From: UBA5336 sp964412785
GTDB taxonomy: Bacteria; Pseudomonadota; Alphaproteobacteria; Caulobacterales; Hyphomonadaceae
Length of the DNA stretch: 64,000 bases
Direction of reading: 5' to 3'
NCBI GenBank assembly: GCA_964412785.1
Contig: CAYPQD010000005.1
Span: 23,293 to 87,292 of the forward strand
The position numbers were made by a program, and so were the translations under genes. Shown here piece by piece: positions 26,861 to 35,398 of the stretch. Position 1 is the stretch's first letter. Every line of letters starts with the position of its first letter. Below the pieces are notes generated by a model. That model was not told the DNA's origin and ran no database searches. It was given only the letters and a program-made list of their open reading frames with translations.

Positions 26861-27658
26861 ATGATTTTCGGCGGCGAATTTGTAGCAGGGATCGACCTCG
26901 TCGATGTCTGCCTCTGGCTTTTCACCATCTTCTTTCTCTTCCTCGTGCTCTATCTCCAGCGCGAGGGAATGCGCGAGGGCTATCCGACAGAGCCCGACAC
27001 GCCGACGCCGGAGCGCGGACGTGCTGCCAAACCGTTCTATGGGCCGACGCCGAAGACCTACAAGCTGCCCCATGGCCGCGACGACGTGACCGTCGAATTC
27101 AGCGAGGCTGACACCCGCGACCTTGCCCTGAAGCGGACCGCTCCCTGGCCGGGCGCGCCGTTCGTGCCGACAGGCGACCCGATGGCCGACGGCGTCGGTC
27201 CGGCTTCCTATGCCGAGCGCAAGGACTATCCGGATCTGACGCTGGAAGGCCTGCCGCGCATCGCCCCCTTCCGGGTTAGCGAGGGCTATTATGTCCCCAA
27301 CGATGATGTCGACCCGCGCGGGCTGCGCGTCATCGCCGGTGATGGCAAGGTTGCTGGCGAGGTGGTGGATCTGTGGGTCGACCGCTCCGAGGCGATCATC
27401 CGCTATTACGAGGTCGAGGTCCCGCTGGAGGATGGTAACACACGCAGGGTGCTCCTGCCGGTGCCGTTCGCGCGCATCTGCAAGCGCCGCCTCGACAAAT
27501 GGGTGCAGGTCGATGCGATCTTTGCCGCGCATTTCCCGAAGGTCCCGGCAATCAAGTCGCCCGACAGCGTTACCCGCCTGGAAGAGGACAAGATCCAGGG
27601 CTTCTATGGTGGCGGCAAGCTTTACGCCTCCCGCCAGCGCCAGGAGCCGCTGCTATGA
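26861..27658 (+). CDS. puhA: Photosynthetic reaction centre H subunit
   Basis: H subunit of 265 residues: one N-terminal span (VDVCLWLFTIFFLFLVLYL) followed by a large cytoplasmic PRC-barrel domain that caps PufLM and helps proton delivery to QB. The YPTEPDTP-like stretch after the span and the GKVAGEVVDLWVDRSE segment are characteristic. A ribosome site (AAGGAG) precedes the ATG. The stop overlaps puhB in an ATGA. Confidence 0.98.
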   Translation: MIFGGEFVAGIDLVDVCLWLFTIFFLFLVLYLQREGMREGYPTEPDTPTPERGRAAKPFYGPTPKTYKLPHGRDDVTVEFSEADTRDLALKRTAPWPGAPFVPTGDPMADGVGPASYAERKDYPDLTLEGLPRIAPFRVSEGYYVPNDDVDPRGLRVIAGDGKVAGEVVDLWVDRSEAIIRYYEVEVPLEDGNTRRVLLPVPFARICKRRLDKWVQVDAIFAAHFPKVPAIKSPDSVTRLEEDKIQGFYGGGKLYASRQRQEPLL

Positions 27659-28344
27659 GCCTGTTCCACGACGAGGAAAACGGCCCGAGCGAACCGATCC
27701 GTGGCCTGCCGGAACTGCTTCCGGCGGGGGAGGACATCCTATGGCAGGGCAGGCCGAGCGCCCGGGCACTGGCCATTCACGCCTTCCATGTGCGCTTCAT
27801 CGCCCTGTGGTTTGTCGGCATGACCAGCTGGCGGATGGCAGCAATGTCCAGCAATGGCGCGCCGGGGTCGGAGCTCACCAGCGTGGCCCTCACGGCGGCC
27901 GGACTGGGTGTTGCCGGGCTGGCGGTGGTCTGCCTGCTCGCCTGGGCGGTCGCACGGTCCACGATCTTCACGTTGACCAACAGGCGGATGGTGATCCGCC
28001 ATGGCGCGGCGATCCGCAAATACATCAACCTGCCGTTTACGCGCATCAAGTCGGCAAACCTCAGACGCCACGGCAATGGGCGGGGTGACATCGCGCTGAC
28101 GCTGCAGGGCAAGGGCCGGATCGGCTATTTGCACCTGTGGCCGTATGCCCGCCCCTTCAGGTTCGCGCCGACCGAGCCGTTGCTGCGCGGCGTGCCGGAC
28201 GCCGAGGCGGTCGCAGCGCGCCTTACCGCTGCCGCCCTCGCGGCTGCGCCCGAGCAGGTCAGACTGGCCCCTGAGGACGGCGGCACCGGGTCTCCCGCCC
28301 GCCCGGTCACAGCCCCCCGGGCCGATGCCCTCGGCTCGGCCTGA
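27655..28344 (+). CDS. puhB: PuhB, reaction-centre assembly protein
   Basis: 229-residue membrane protein with two or three spans, one near residues 44-63 and one near 75-98, and a bacterial PH-like region containing TNRRMVIRHGAAIRKYINLP. PuhB acts as a reaction-centre assembly factor in R. capsulatus. Start is coupled to the puhA stop. The last about 40 residues are low-complexity and proline/alanine-rich. Confidence 0.93.
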   Translation: MSLFHDEENGPSEPIRGLPELLPAGEDILWQGRPSARALAIHAFHVRFIALWFVGMTSWRMAAMSSNGAPGSELTSVALTAAGLGVAGLAVVCLLAWAVARSTIFTLTNRRMVIRHGAAIRKYINLPFTRIKSANLRRHGNGRGDIALTLQGKGRIGYLHLWPYARPFRFAPTEPLLRGVPDAEAVAARLTAAALAAAPEQVRLAPEDGGTGSPARPVTAPRADALGSA

Positions 28345-28381
28345 CCGGTGACAGACCGAGAAAGAATGGAGCTCATACAAG

Positions 28382-28849
28382 ATGGCTGAAGCCCTGCCCC
28401 ACCATGACGAAATCCGCGTACCGACCACGTTCCTGGTCGTGACGGGCCTGGTGATCGCTCTCGTTATCGGCTTTGTCGCCCTGTCGCGCACTACGGGAAT
28501 CGGACAGCAGAAGCCAATGGCCTATGACGCGGCCGAGACGCTGAACGTGCGCTTTGTCGATGAGGCCGATGGCGGGGTCGGCGTCTATGCCGCCGATGAT
28601 GGCCGTCCGGTGCACATTTATCCGCCGACGACCGGGGGTTTCGTGCGCACGGCCCTGCGCTCCATGGCACTGGAACGCAAGCGCGAGGCGGTTTCTCCGG
28701 AGGTGCCCTTCACCCTGGTGCGCACCGTGACCGGCCGCTTCATCCTGGAAGACCCGGCAACGCGCAACACCGTCCTGCTCAACGCCTTTGCCGACGGCAA
28801 TGCCGAGAGCTTCGCCGTCATTTTCGAAACGGAGGCGACCACGCCATGA
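28382..28849 (+). CDS. puhC: PuhC, photosynthetic complex assembly protein
   Basis: 155 residues: one N-terminal membrane span (TTFLVVTGLVIALVIGFVAL) and a periplasmic domain. In R. capsulatus PuhC affects reaction centre-LH1 organisation. Identified mainly by position and topology, with conserved DGGVGVYAADDG and FILEDPATRNTVLLNAFADG segments. The 37-base gap upstream holds a GAAAGAATGGAG ribosome-site region. The stop overlaps the next ORF (ATGA). Confidence 0.88.
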   Translation: MAEALPHHDEIRVPTTFLVVTGLVIALVIGFVALSRTTGIGQQKPMAYDAAETLNVRFVDEADGGVGVYAADDGRPVHIYPPTTGGFVRTALRSMALERKREAVSPEVPFTLVRTVTGRFILEDPATRNTVLLNAFADGNAESFAVIFETEATTP

Positions 28850-29154
28850 TACAGTCGCAGCGACACCCAGCACCGCGGCGCTTCGATGTGCCCTGTACCA
28901 TCACGGTAATCCACACCAATGATTCGCTGGAAGCCCATGTCGATCTCGGCGGACACATGGACCGACAGGTCGGCGACAGGATCCGCGTCCATGGCGCCGC
29001 GATCACCGTGCCTTTCGGCGACACGATTACCGTCCACCGCGTCGCCACCGTGACCCGTGCCGGCTTCCTGGAGCGGCTCTGGGTCCGGCTGATGGCGATG
29101 TTCGAACTCAAGGAATTGTACGAGGTAAGCTTCAGCCCGGGGAACCTAAGATGA
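28846..29154 (+). CDS. Small conserved photosynthesis-cluster protein between puhC and acsF
   Basis: 102-residue soluble-looking beta-rich protein (RFDVPCTITVIHTNDSLEAH, then GDRIRVHGAAITVPFGD) ending in a basic, slightly hydrophobic tail (FLERLWVRLMAMFELKELYE). Coupled by ATGA to both puhC and acsF, so it is certainly translated with them. Short ORFs occur at this place in many purple bacteria but I know no defined function. A role in assembling AcsF or the reaction centre is only suggested by position. Confidence 0.85.
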   Translation: MIQSQRHPAPRRFDVPCTITVIHTNDSLEAHVDLGGHMDRQVGDRIRVHGAAITVPFGDTITVHRVATVTRAGFLERLWVRLMAMFELKELYEVSFSPGNLR

Positions 29155-30257
29155 GCGACATGACACTTGATAGCAGTCTCGACGACCTTGCAGGGCGCGA
29201 CGAGACCGCCTCGCAAGCGCATTATGACACCAACACCGCAGCGCTTGAGAACACCATTCTCAGTCCGCGCTTTTACACCACCGATTTCGACGAGATGAAC
29301 CGCATTGACGTCAGCGCGGTGCGCGGCGAGTGGGATGCGCTGATCGCGGAGTTGGCGGCCGACCCCAACAAGGGACACTTCAGGCGCACCGACGAGTTCG
29401 ACAACATCCTGAACACGCTCGACCCGGAGCTGCGCGAGGAATTCGTCGACTTCCTGGTCAGTTCCCTGACCGCTGAATTTTCCGGCTGCGTCCTCTACCG
29501 TGAGATCGTGCGCCAGACGACCAACCCGGACGTGCAGGCGCTGTTCCGGCACATGAGCCGCGACGAGGCCCGCCATGCTGGCTTCATCAACCACGTGCTC
29601 AAGGATTTCGGGATCGGCGTCGATCTCGGCTTCCTGACGCGGACGAAGAAATACACCTTCTTCAAGCCGAAATACGTCTTCTACAGCGTCTACCTGTCGG
29701 AGAAGATCGGCTATGCGCGCTACATCACGATTTACCGGCAGCTGGAGAAGCATCCGGAGCTGCGCTTCCACCCGATCTTCAAGTGGTTCCACGACTGGTG
29801 CAATGACGAGTTTCGCCATGGAGAGGCGTTCGCCCTGCTGATGCGGGCCGATCCGAAGCTGCTGAAGGGCCACAACAAGCTCTGGATCCGCTTCTTCCTG
29901 CTGGCCGTCTACGCGACAATGTACATCCGCGACCATCGCCGGCCGGCCTTCCACAAGGCCCTCGGCCTGGACCCGACGCAGTATGACCGCCAGGTGTTCC
30001 GCACCTGCAATGAGATCGCCCGCCAGGTCTTCCCGGTGGAACTCGATATCGAGAACCCGAAATTCTTCGAAGGCCTCGAACGCCTGCGACGCAGCGCCGA
30101 CGCCATGGAAGCGGCGAAGGCGAAGGGCGGGCTGTTCAGCCGCGTCAGGCGGGCGGGGCTTGCCCTCACCACCGCCTTCAACTTCACCCGCCTCTATTTC
30201 ATGGCACCGAAGCGCAACGCCCTGCCCGCAAAGGTCCGCCTGGAGCCGGTCTGGTGA
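29151..30257 (+). CDS. acsF: Aerobic Mg-protoporphyrin IX monomethyl ester cyclase
   Basis: Di-iron oxygenase of 368 residues that forms the isocyclic ring E using O2. Two ExxH iron-binding motifs are visible, DEARH and DEFRH, with further Glu ligands in SLTAEFSGCVLYRE. Its presence, with no anaerobic BchE in view, implies pigment synthesis with oxygen. Overlaps its neighbours on both sides. Confidence 0.97.
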   Translation: MSDMTLDSSLDDLAGRDETASQAHYDTNTAALENTILSPRFYTTDFDEMNRIDVSAVRGEWDALIAELAADPNKGHFRRTDEFDNILNTLDPELREEFVDFLVSSLTAEFSGCVLYREIVRQTTNPDVQALFRHMSRDEARHAGFINHVLKDFGIGVDLGFLTRTKKYTFFKPKYVFYSVYLSEKIGYARYITIYRQLEKHPELRFHPIFKWFHDWCNDEFRHGEAFALLMRADPKLLKGHNKLWIRFFLLAVYATMYIRDHRRPAFHKALGLDPTQYDRQVFRTCNEIARQVFPVELDIENPKFFEGLERLRRSADAMEAAKAKGGLFSRVRRAGLALTTAFNFTRLYFMAPKRNALPAKVRLEPVW

Positions 30258-31060
30258 ATGGTGCGGTCCTCGCCCCGGTCCTGACCGCGCTCGCCATCTG
30301 GTGGTCGAGCACGGGCGTCCTGTTCTGGCTGATCGGCCGGGACAGGCGGACCTTTGCGTGGACGGCGAGCGGGGCAACGGCGCTCATGCTCACAGGCATG
30401 GTCGTGCTGCTCTGGCTGCGCGACCGGACGGGGGTTGGAGACGCCTATCTCGGCTTTGCCGCCGGCATCGCCCTGTGGGCCTGGCACGAGGCGCTGTTCC
30501 TGCTGGGCTATATCGCCGGACCCCGGCGCGAGCCCTGTCCGGCAGGGCTGCGCACCTGGCCACGCTTCATCGTCTCAGCCCAGGCGGTGATTCACCACGA
30601 ACTGGCAATCGCTGCCCATGCGCTGATCATCGTCCTGCTCAGCTGGGGCGCGGGCAATGGCTTTGCGGCCTTGACCTTCCTCCTGCTGTGGGGAATGCGG
30701 CTCAATGCCAAGTTCGTGGTGTTCCTCGGCGCACCGAACATTTCCGAGGCGTTCGTGCCGGACCACCTCACCTATTTGTCGACCTATTTCGGCAAGCGGC
30801 GGGTAACGCTGTTCTTCCCGCTGTTCATCACCACCGCCACTGCGGCTGCCACCGCGCTCGCCTATACCGCCTTCCTTTTCCCCGTGGGCAGTTTCGAGGC
30901 GGTCGGCTTCACCCTTCTGGCGACACTTGCCGTGCTGGCAGTCGCCGAACACTGGGCCCTTGTGCTGCCCATTCCCGACAGCGTGCTCTGGGCCTGGGCC
31001 CGGCGACGCCCTGACCCGAACAAAACCCAGGATACAACACTCACGAGCTGGAGGGCCTGA
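30254..31060 (+). CDS. puhE: PuhE, putative photosynthetic complex assembly protein
   Basis: 268-residue polytopic membrane protein with about seven or eight spans, starting at a GTG that overlaps the acsF stop. The motif AIAAHALIIVLLSWGAGNG followed by LNAKFVVFLGAPNISEAFVPDHLTYLSTYF is characteristic of PuhE. In R. capsulatus, loss alters bacteriochlorophyll production. Its stop shares a base with the hemA ATG (TGATG). Confidence 0.93.
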   Translation: MNGAVLAPVLTALAIWWSSTGVLFWLIGRDRRTFAWTASGATALMLTGMVVLLWLRDRTGVGDAYLGFAAGIALWAWHEALFLLGYIAGPRREPCPAGLRTWPRFIVSAQAVIHHELAIAAHALIIVLLSWGAGNGFAALTFLLLWGMRLNAKFVVFLGAPNISEAFVPDHLTYLSTYFGKRRVTLFFPLFITTATAAATALAYTAFLFPVGSFEAVGFTLLATLAVLAVAEHWALVLPIPDSVLWAWARRRPDPNKTQDTTLTSWRA

Positions 31061-32274
31061 TGGACTATGAAGCGTTTTTCGAGGATGAGCTCGATCGCCT
31101 GAGGGATGAGGGCAATTACCGCGTGTTCGCCGACATCGAACGCAAGCGCGGCGCCTTCCCGCTGGCCAAACGCCATGGCGCCGGCGGGACTGACGAGGTC
31201 ACCGTCTGGTGCTCCAACGACTATCTCGGCATGGGCCAGCACCCGGCCGTGCTGCAGGCAATGCATGAGGCGATCGAAACCTGCGGCGCGGGCGCCGGCG
31301 GCACCCGCAACATCTCCGGCACCAACCATTACCATGTCCTGCTCGAAGAGGAGCTGGCCGACCTGCACGCCAAGGAGGCCGCTCTCATCTTCACCTCCGG
31401 CTATGTCTCCAACTGGGCCGCCCTGGGGACACTCGCAGCGCGCCTTCCAGGCTGTGTCGTCCTCTCAGACGAACTCAACCACGCCTCCATGATCGAGGGC
31501 ATCCGCCACAGCCGCGCGGCCAAGCGGATCTGGCGCCACAACGACCCGAGAGACCTGGAAGACAAGCTGAAGGGCCTCGACCCGTCCGTGCCCAAGCTCG
31601 TCGCCTTCGAAAGCGTCTACTCCATGGATGGCGACATCGCCCCGATCGCCGAGATCTGCGAGGTGGCCGAACGCTATGGCGCGATGACCTATCTCGACGA
31701 GGTGCATGCGGTCGGCCTCTACGGCCCCCGCGGCGGCGGCGTCGCGGAGCGCGAGGGCCTGATGGACCGGCTGACCGTCATCGAGGGCACGCTCGGCAAG
31801 GCGTTCGGCGTGATGGGTGGCTATATCGCTGCCTCGAAGGCCCTGTGCGACTGGGTGCGCAGCTTCGCCTCCGGCTTTATTTTCACCACCGCCCTGCCGC
31901 CGGCGGTCGCTGCCGGGGCACGGGCTTCGGTCCGCTATCTGAAGCAGAGCGAGTTCGAGCGCATGCGCCAGCGTCGCCAGGTCGCCCGGGTGCGCGAGAG
32001 GCTCAACCAGATCGGTATCCCCACCCTCGACAATCCGAGCCATATCGTCCCGGTGATGGTCGGCGACCCGGTGAAGTGCAAGATGATCAGCGACTGGCTG
32101 ATGGACGTGCACGGGATCTACGTCCAGCCGATCAACTACCCGACCGTACCGAAAGGCACCGAGCGGCTGCGGATCACGCCCTCGCCGGTGCATTCCGATG
32201 GCGATATCAACCGGCTGGTCACTGCCCTGTCGGAGATCTGGTCGCAGTGCGCGCTAGCGCGGGCGGTCGCCTGA
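31060..32274 (+). CDS. hemA: 5-aminolevulinate synthase
   Basis: PLP enzyme of 404 residues condensing glycine and succinyl-CoA, the first committed step of tetrapyrrole synthesis in Alphaproteobacteria. The PLP lysine lies in EGTLGKAFGVMGG, and the glycine-rich GAGAGGTRNISGTNHYH and DEVHAVGLYG motifs are present. Ends the bchF-hemA operon; dapF converges 21 bases further on with no obvious terminator. Confidence 0.98.
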   Translation: MDYEAFFEDELDRLRDEGNYRVFADIERKRGAFPLAKRHGAGGTDEVTVWCSNDYLGMGQHPAVLQAMHEAIETCGAGAGGTRNISGTNHYHVLLEEELADLHAKEAALIFTSGYVSNWAALGTLAARLPGCVVLSDELNHASMIEGIRHSRAAKRIWRHNDPRDLEDKLKGLDPSVPKLVAFESVYSMDGDIAPIAEICEVAERYGAMTYLDEVHAVGLYGPRGGGVAEREGLMDRLTVIEGTLGKAFGVMGGYIAASKALCDWVRSFASGFIFTTALPPAVAAGARASVRYLKQSEFERMRQRRQVARVRERLNQIGIPTLDNPSHIVPVMVGDPVKCKMISDWLMDVHGIYVQPINYPTVPKGTERLRITPSPVHSDGDINRLVTALSEIWSQCALARAVA

Positions 32275-32295
32275 GCGACCCATTGCCGGGCCGGG

Positions 32296-33105
32296 TCAGA
32301 GTTCGACCTCGTATTCGAGCTCGACCGGCCCGGTCATCATCACCCGGTCGGTGTCCTCGTCCCAGTGAATGTCAAGCGCGCCGCCATCGAGGATGACGCG
32401 GGCGCGCCGGCCGGTCAGACCGGCCCGGGCAGCACAGACCAGCGCCGCGCAGGCGCCGGTTCCGCAGGCCTTTGTCAGCCCCGCGCCACGCTCCCAGACC
32501 CGCAGGCGGATTGTCTCGCGGTCAATCACCTGGGCAAACCCCACATTGGCGCCCTCGGGAAACACCGGGTGGCCCTCCACCAGCGGGCCAATCGCCGGGA
32601 TGTCATGGACGTCCACATCGTCCACGAAGAACACCGCATGGGGATTGCCCATGGAGACCACGGCGGGCCGCGAGAGGCAGGGATTATCGATCGGGCCGAT
32701 CTTCAGATCGATCCCGCGGACATCCATCTTCTCCGACAGCGGAATATCGGCCCAGCCCATCAGCGGTGAGCCCATGTCCACGCGGATCAGCCCCTCGCCG
32801 GCGCGCTCGGCCACAAGCATGTCGGCCTCGGTCTGGATCTTCACCCGGTCCTTGCCGGTCTCGTTGAGAAGGATCAGGCCGACACAGCGGGTGGCGTTGC
32901 CGCAGGCGGAGACTTGCGAGCCATCGCCATTCCAGATGCGCATGAACGCGTCCTTCTCCGCGTCGCGCTCGATGGCGATCACCTGGTCGGCGCGCATTTC
33001 CGATGCGATCGCGCGCACCTGTCCGGGCAGCGGGGCGAAGGCCCGCGCCCGCGCGTCGAAAATGGCGAACGCATTGCCCGCCCCGTTCATTTTCCAGACC
33101 TTCAT
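32296..33105 (-). CDS. dapF: Diaminopimelate epimerase
   Basis: 269 residues. The two catalytic cysteines are in SACGNATRC and KACGTGACAAL. It interconverts LL- and meso-diaminopimelate for lysine and peptidoglycan. The ATG at 33105 gives MKVWKMNGAGNAF, matching family starts. In some alphaproteobacteria dapF is next to mtaB-ftsY; here those genes are about 27 kb away, so the order has been rearranged. Confidence 0.96.
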   Translation of the reverse strand: MKVWKMNGAGNAFAIFDARARAFAPLPGQVRAIASEMRADQVIAIERDAEKDAFMRIWNGDGSQVSACGNATRCVGLILLNETGKDRVKIQTEADMLVAERAGEGLIRVDMGSPLMGWADIPLSEKMDVRGIDLKIGPIDNPCLSRPAVVSMGNPHAVFFVDDVDVHDIPAIGPLVEGHPVFPEGANVGFAQVIDRETIRLRVWERGAGLTKACGTGACAALVCAARAGLTGRRARVILDGGALDIHWDEDTDRVMMTGPVELEYEVEL

Positions 33106-33169
33106 GGCCACCCTGTCTAATCCGATTGCGGACAAGCGAAAAGCCTTGCCGGCGCCGGGCAAGCCCCGC

Positions 33170-33586
33170 TCAACGTGGCAGGCGGATCGCCGCCAGCCAG
33201 CCCATGACCTGGTAGGAGAGCGCGCCAAGCACCAGCCCCTGGGGGATTGGCCCACTGAGGACAAGCCCGGCCAGCGCCACCGCCATGCACGCCCAGTCGA
33301 GCGCGTCATTGGAGATCAGGTGCGCCAGCGGCCGGCGCGCTCGGGCAATATCGGTGAGCGTCACATGCCGCCACACCTGGTTCATGTCCGGCGGGCCGAA
33401 CACGTCCTGCAGGTCAACAGGCGCCGTGATGCCTGTCAGCTCGCAGAGGTCCTGGGCCCTCGCCTCACCCGCCTCGACATTGCGCCGGCGCGTGGAGGAA
33501 CCAGCCAGGCTGACAATCGCCAGCAGGATCACCGCGATCGCGGCGGCCGTCACCGCCAGTCCGTCGAAGGGGCCGTATCCGCTCAT
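33170..33586 (-). CDS. Hypothetical membrane protein upstream of dapF
   Basis: 138 residues: an N-terminal span (GLAVTAAAIAVILLAIVSLA), a soluble middle, and a C-terminal hydrophobic stretch (ACMAVALAGLVLSGPIP, GLVLGALSYQVMGWLAAI). I do not recognise a family. The ATG at 33586 is favoured because the longer in-frame extension is arginine-rich and noncoding in character. Same direction as dapF with a 64-base gap. Confidence 0.6.
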   Translation of the reverse strand: MSGYGPFDGLAVTAAAIAVILLAIVSLAGSSTRRRNVEAGEARAQDLCELTGITAPVDLQDVFGPPDMNQVWRHVTLTDIARARRPLAHLISNDALDWACMAVALAGLVLSGPIPQGLVLGALSYQVMGWLAAIRLPR

Positions 33587-33774
33587 GGATGCGGCTCTAG
33601 CACGGTGCGGCGAGCCGGCCCATGCTCTGCTTGCGTCACAGGTCTGGCAAGCGCCTTGCATTGCCGCCCGTGTGTCTCGCCAGCCCCGGACCCGCGGTGC
33701 TGGACGCAGGCACAGCAAGGGTCTAAACCGCCGCCAAGCCAGCCATCCTGCCAGGTTTCGAGAGGACACTCATC

Positions 33775-34782
33775 ATGGCCGTACGTGTCGCGATCAACGG
33801 GTTCGGGCGGATCGGCCGCCTCGTCCTTCGTTCCATCATCGAGCATGACCGCACCGACATCGAAGTGGTTGCGATCAATGACCTGGGGCCCGTCGCTACC
33901 AATGCCCACCTTTTGAAGTATGACAGCGTCCACGGCACCCTGCCAGCTGACATCGAGGTTGATGGTGACACGGTCCGGGTCGGTGCACGCACCGTCAAAT
34001 GCACCGCAATCCGCGACCCGAAGGAACTGCCGCACACGGCGCTCGGCGTGGATATCGCGCTGGAGTGCACGGGCATTTTCACCGACCGTGATGCCGCCGC
34101 GGCGCACCTTGATGCCGGCGCCGCGCGCGTCCTCGTCTCCGCGCCGGCGAAGGACGCCGACAAGACCATCGTCTACGGCGTCAATCACGCCACGCTGACC
34201 GCCGACGATCGGGTCGTCTCCAATGCATCGTGCACCACCAACTGCCTCGCCCCGGTGGCGAAGGTCCTCAATGATGCGGTCGGCATCGAGCGCGGCTACA
34301 TGACAACCGTCCACGCCTATACCGGCGACCAGCCGACGCTGGACCGGATGCACAAGGACCTCTACCGCGCCCGCGCCGCCGCCAATTCGATGATCCCGAC
34401 CTCCACCGGCGCGGCCAAGGCCGTCGGCCTCGTCCTGCCGGAGCTTGCCGGCAAGCTGAATGGGTCGGCCGTGCGGGTGCCGACGCCGAACGTATCGATG
34501 ATCGACCTTGTCTTCGATGCCGCAAGGGACACCGATGCGGACGAGATCAACGCCGCGATCCGTAGCGCCGCGGACGGCCCGATGAAAGGCATTCTGGCCT
34601 ACACCGACGCGCCGCTCGTCTCCTCCGACTTCAACCACAATCCAGCCTCGTCCACCTTTGCGTTCGACCAGACCCATGTCACCGAGGGCCGCCTGGTGCG
34701 GGTGCTGAGCTGGTATGACAATGAATGGGGCTTTGCGACCCGGATGAGCGACACCGCCCTGCAGATGGCGAAATACCTCTGA
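33775..34782 (+). CDS. gap: Glyceraldehyde-3-phosphate dehydrogenase
   Basis: 335 residues. The NAD-binding start VAINGFGRIGRLVLRS and the active-site SNASCTTNCLAP with its catalytic Cys are complete; the C-terminal SWYDNEWGFATRM is conserved. It may act in glycolysis, gluconeogenesis or a Calvin cycle. First gene of a plus-strand run with pgk and fba. Confidence 0.97.
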   Translation: MAVRVAINGFGRIGRLVLRSIIEHDRTDIEVVAINDLGPVATNAHLLKYDSVHGTLPADIEVDGDTVRVGARTVKCTAIRDPKELPHTALGVDIALECTGIFTDRDAAAAHLDAGAARVLVSAPAKDADKTIVYGVNHATLTADDRVVSNASCTTNCLAPVAKVLNDAVGIERGYMTTVHAYTGDQPTLDRMHKDLYRARAAANSMIPTSTGAAKAVGLVLPELAGKLNGSAVRVPTPNVSMIDLVFDAARDTDADEINAAIRSAADGPMKGILAYTDAPLVSSDFNHNPASSTFAFDQTHVTEGRLVRVLSWYDNEWGFATRMSDTALQMAKYL

Positions 34783-34815
34783 AAGCCCGCGACGGGGCGC
34801 GACAGGATCAGCGCG

Positions 34816-35391
34816 ATGGATGGAACCAGCCTCCCCTTTCACCAGCGTGACGACGGCAAGCGGTATTTCACCAATGCCGACCTGGCGGAGATGGTGGAGA
34901 ACGGCCTGATCGATCCTGATGACCGATGGGAACTGATCGAGGGGGAGTGGTTCGACATGCCGAGCGAGGGCTTTGAGCACCTGATGGCCCGCACGCGGCT
35001 TCTCAGGGAGTTTGTCCTCGCCCTCGGCCGCGACAGCGAATGGATCGCCGGCAGCCAGGGCAGCATCTTTCTCGCCAGTGATGTCGAAGTGCGTCCGGAC
35101 CTGATCGTTCACCTAGCCGACGTCCGCTCGAACGCGATGTCCGGGGATGACATCCTCCTGGTTGTGGAACTCATGAAATCGAGCCAGCAGCGCGACATGG
35201 AGCGCAAGCGCCCGGTCTATGCCGCAGCCGGCATCAAGGAGCTGTGGCTCGCCGATCTCGACCAGCGCGTCGTCCATGTCTGCCGTGAGCCGGAGGGGCG
35301 GGACTATCGCGCGGTCCGGACAGCCTCGTTCGACGAGGCGGTTCGTCCGGCCTCCCTGACCCTCGACATCATCTTCTCGCAACTGGTCTGA
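34816..35391 (+). CDS. Uma2 family PD-(D/E)xK nuclease-like protein
   Basis: 191 residues of the DUF820/Uma2 family. The N-terminal YFTNADLAEMVENGLIDPDDRWELIEGEW is typical, and nuclease-fold residues appear as RPDLIVHLADV and LLVVELMKSS (the usual VEV is VEL here). Family members resemble Holliday-junction and restriction nucleases, but functions are mostly unknown. It lies between gap and pgk, seven bases before pgk, an odd place for such a gene. Confidence 0.85.
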   Translation: MDGTSLPFHQRDDGKRYFTNADLAEMVENGLIDPDDRWELIEGEWFDMPSEGFEHLMARTRLLREFVLALGRDSEWIAGSQGSIFLASDVEVRPDLIVHLADVRSNAMSGDDILLVVELMKSSQQRDMERKRPVYAAAGIKELWLADLDQRVVHVCREPEGRDYRAVRTASFDEAVRPASLTLDIIFSQLV

Positions 35392-35398
35392 CACCGCC

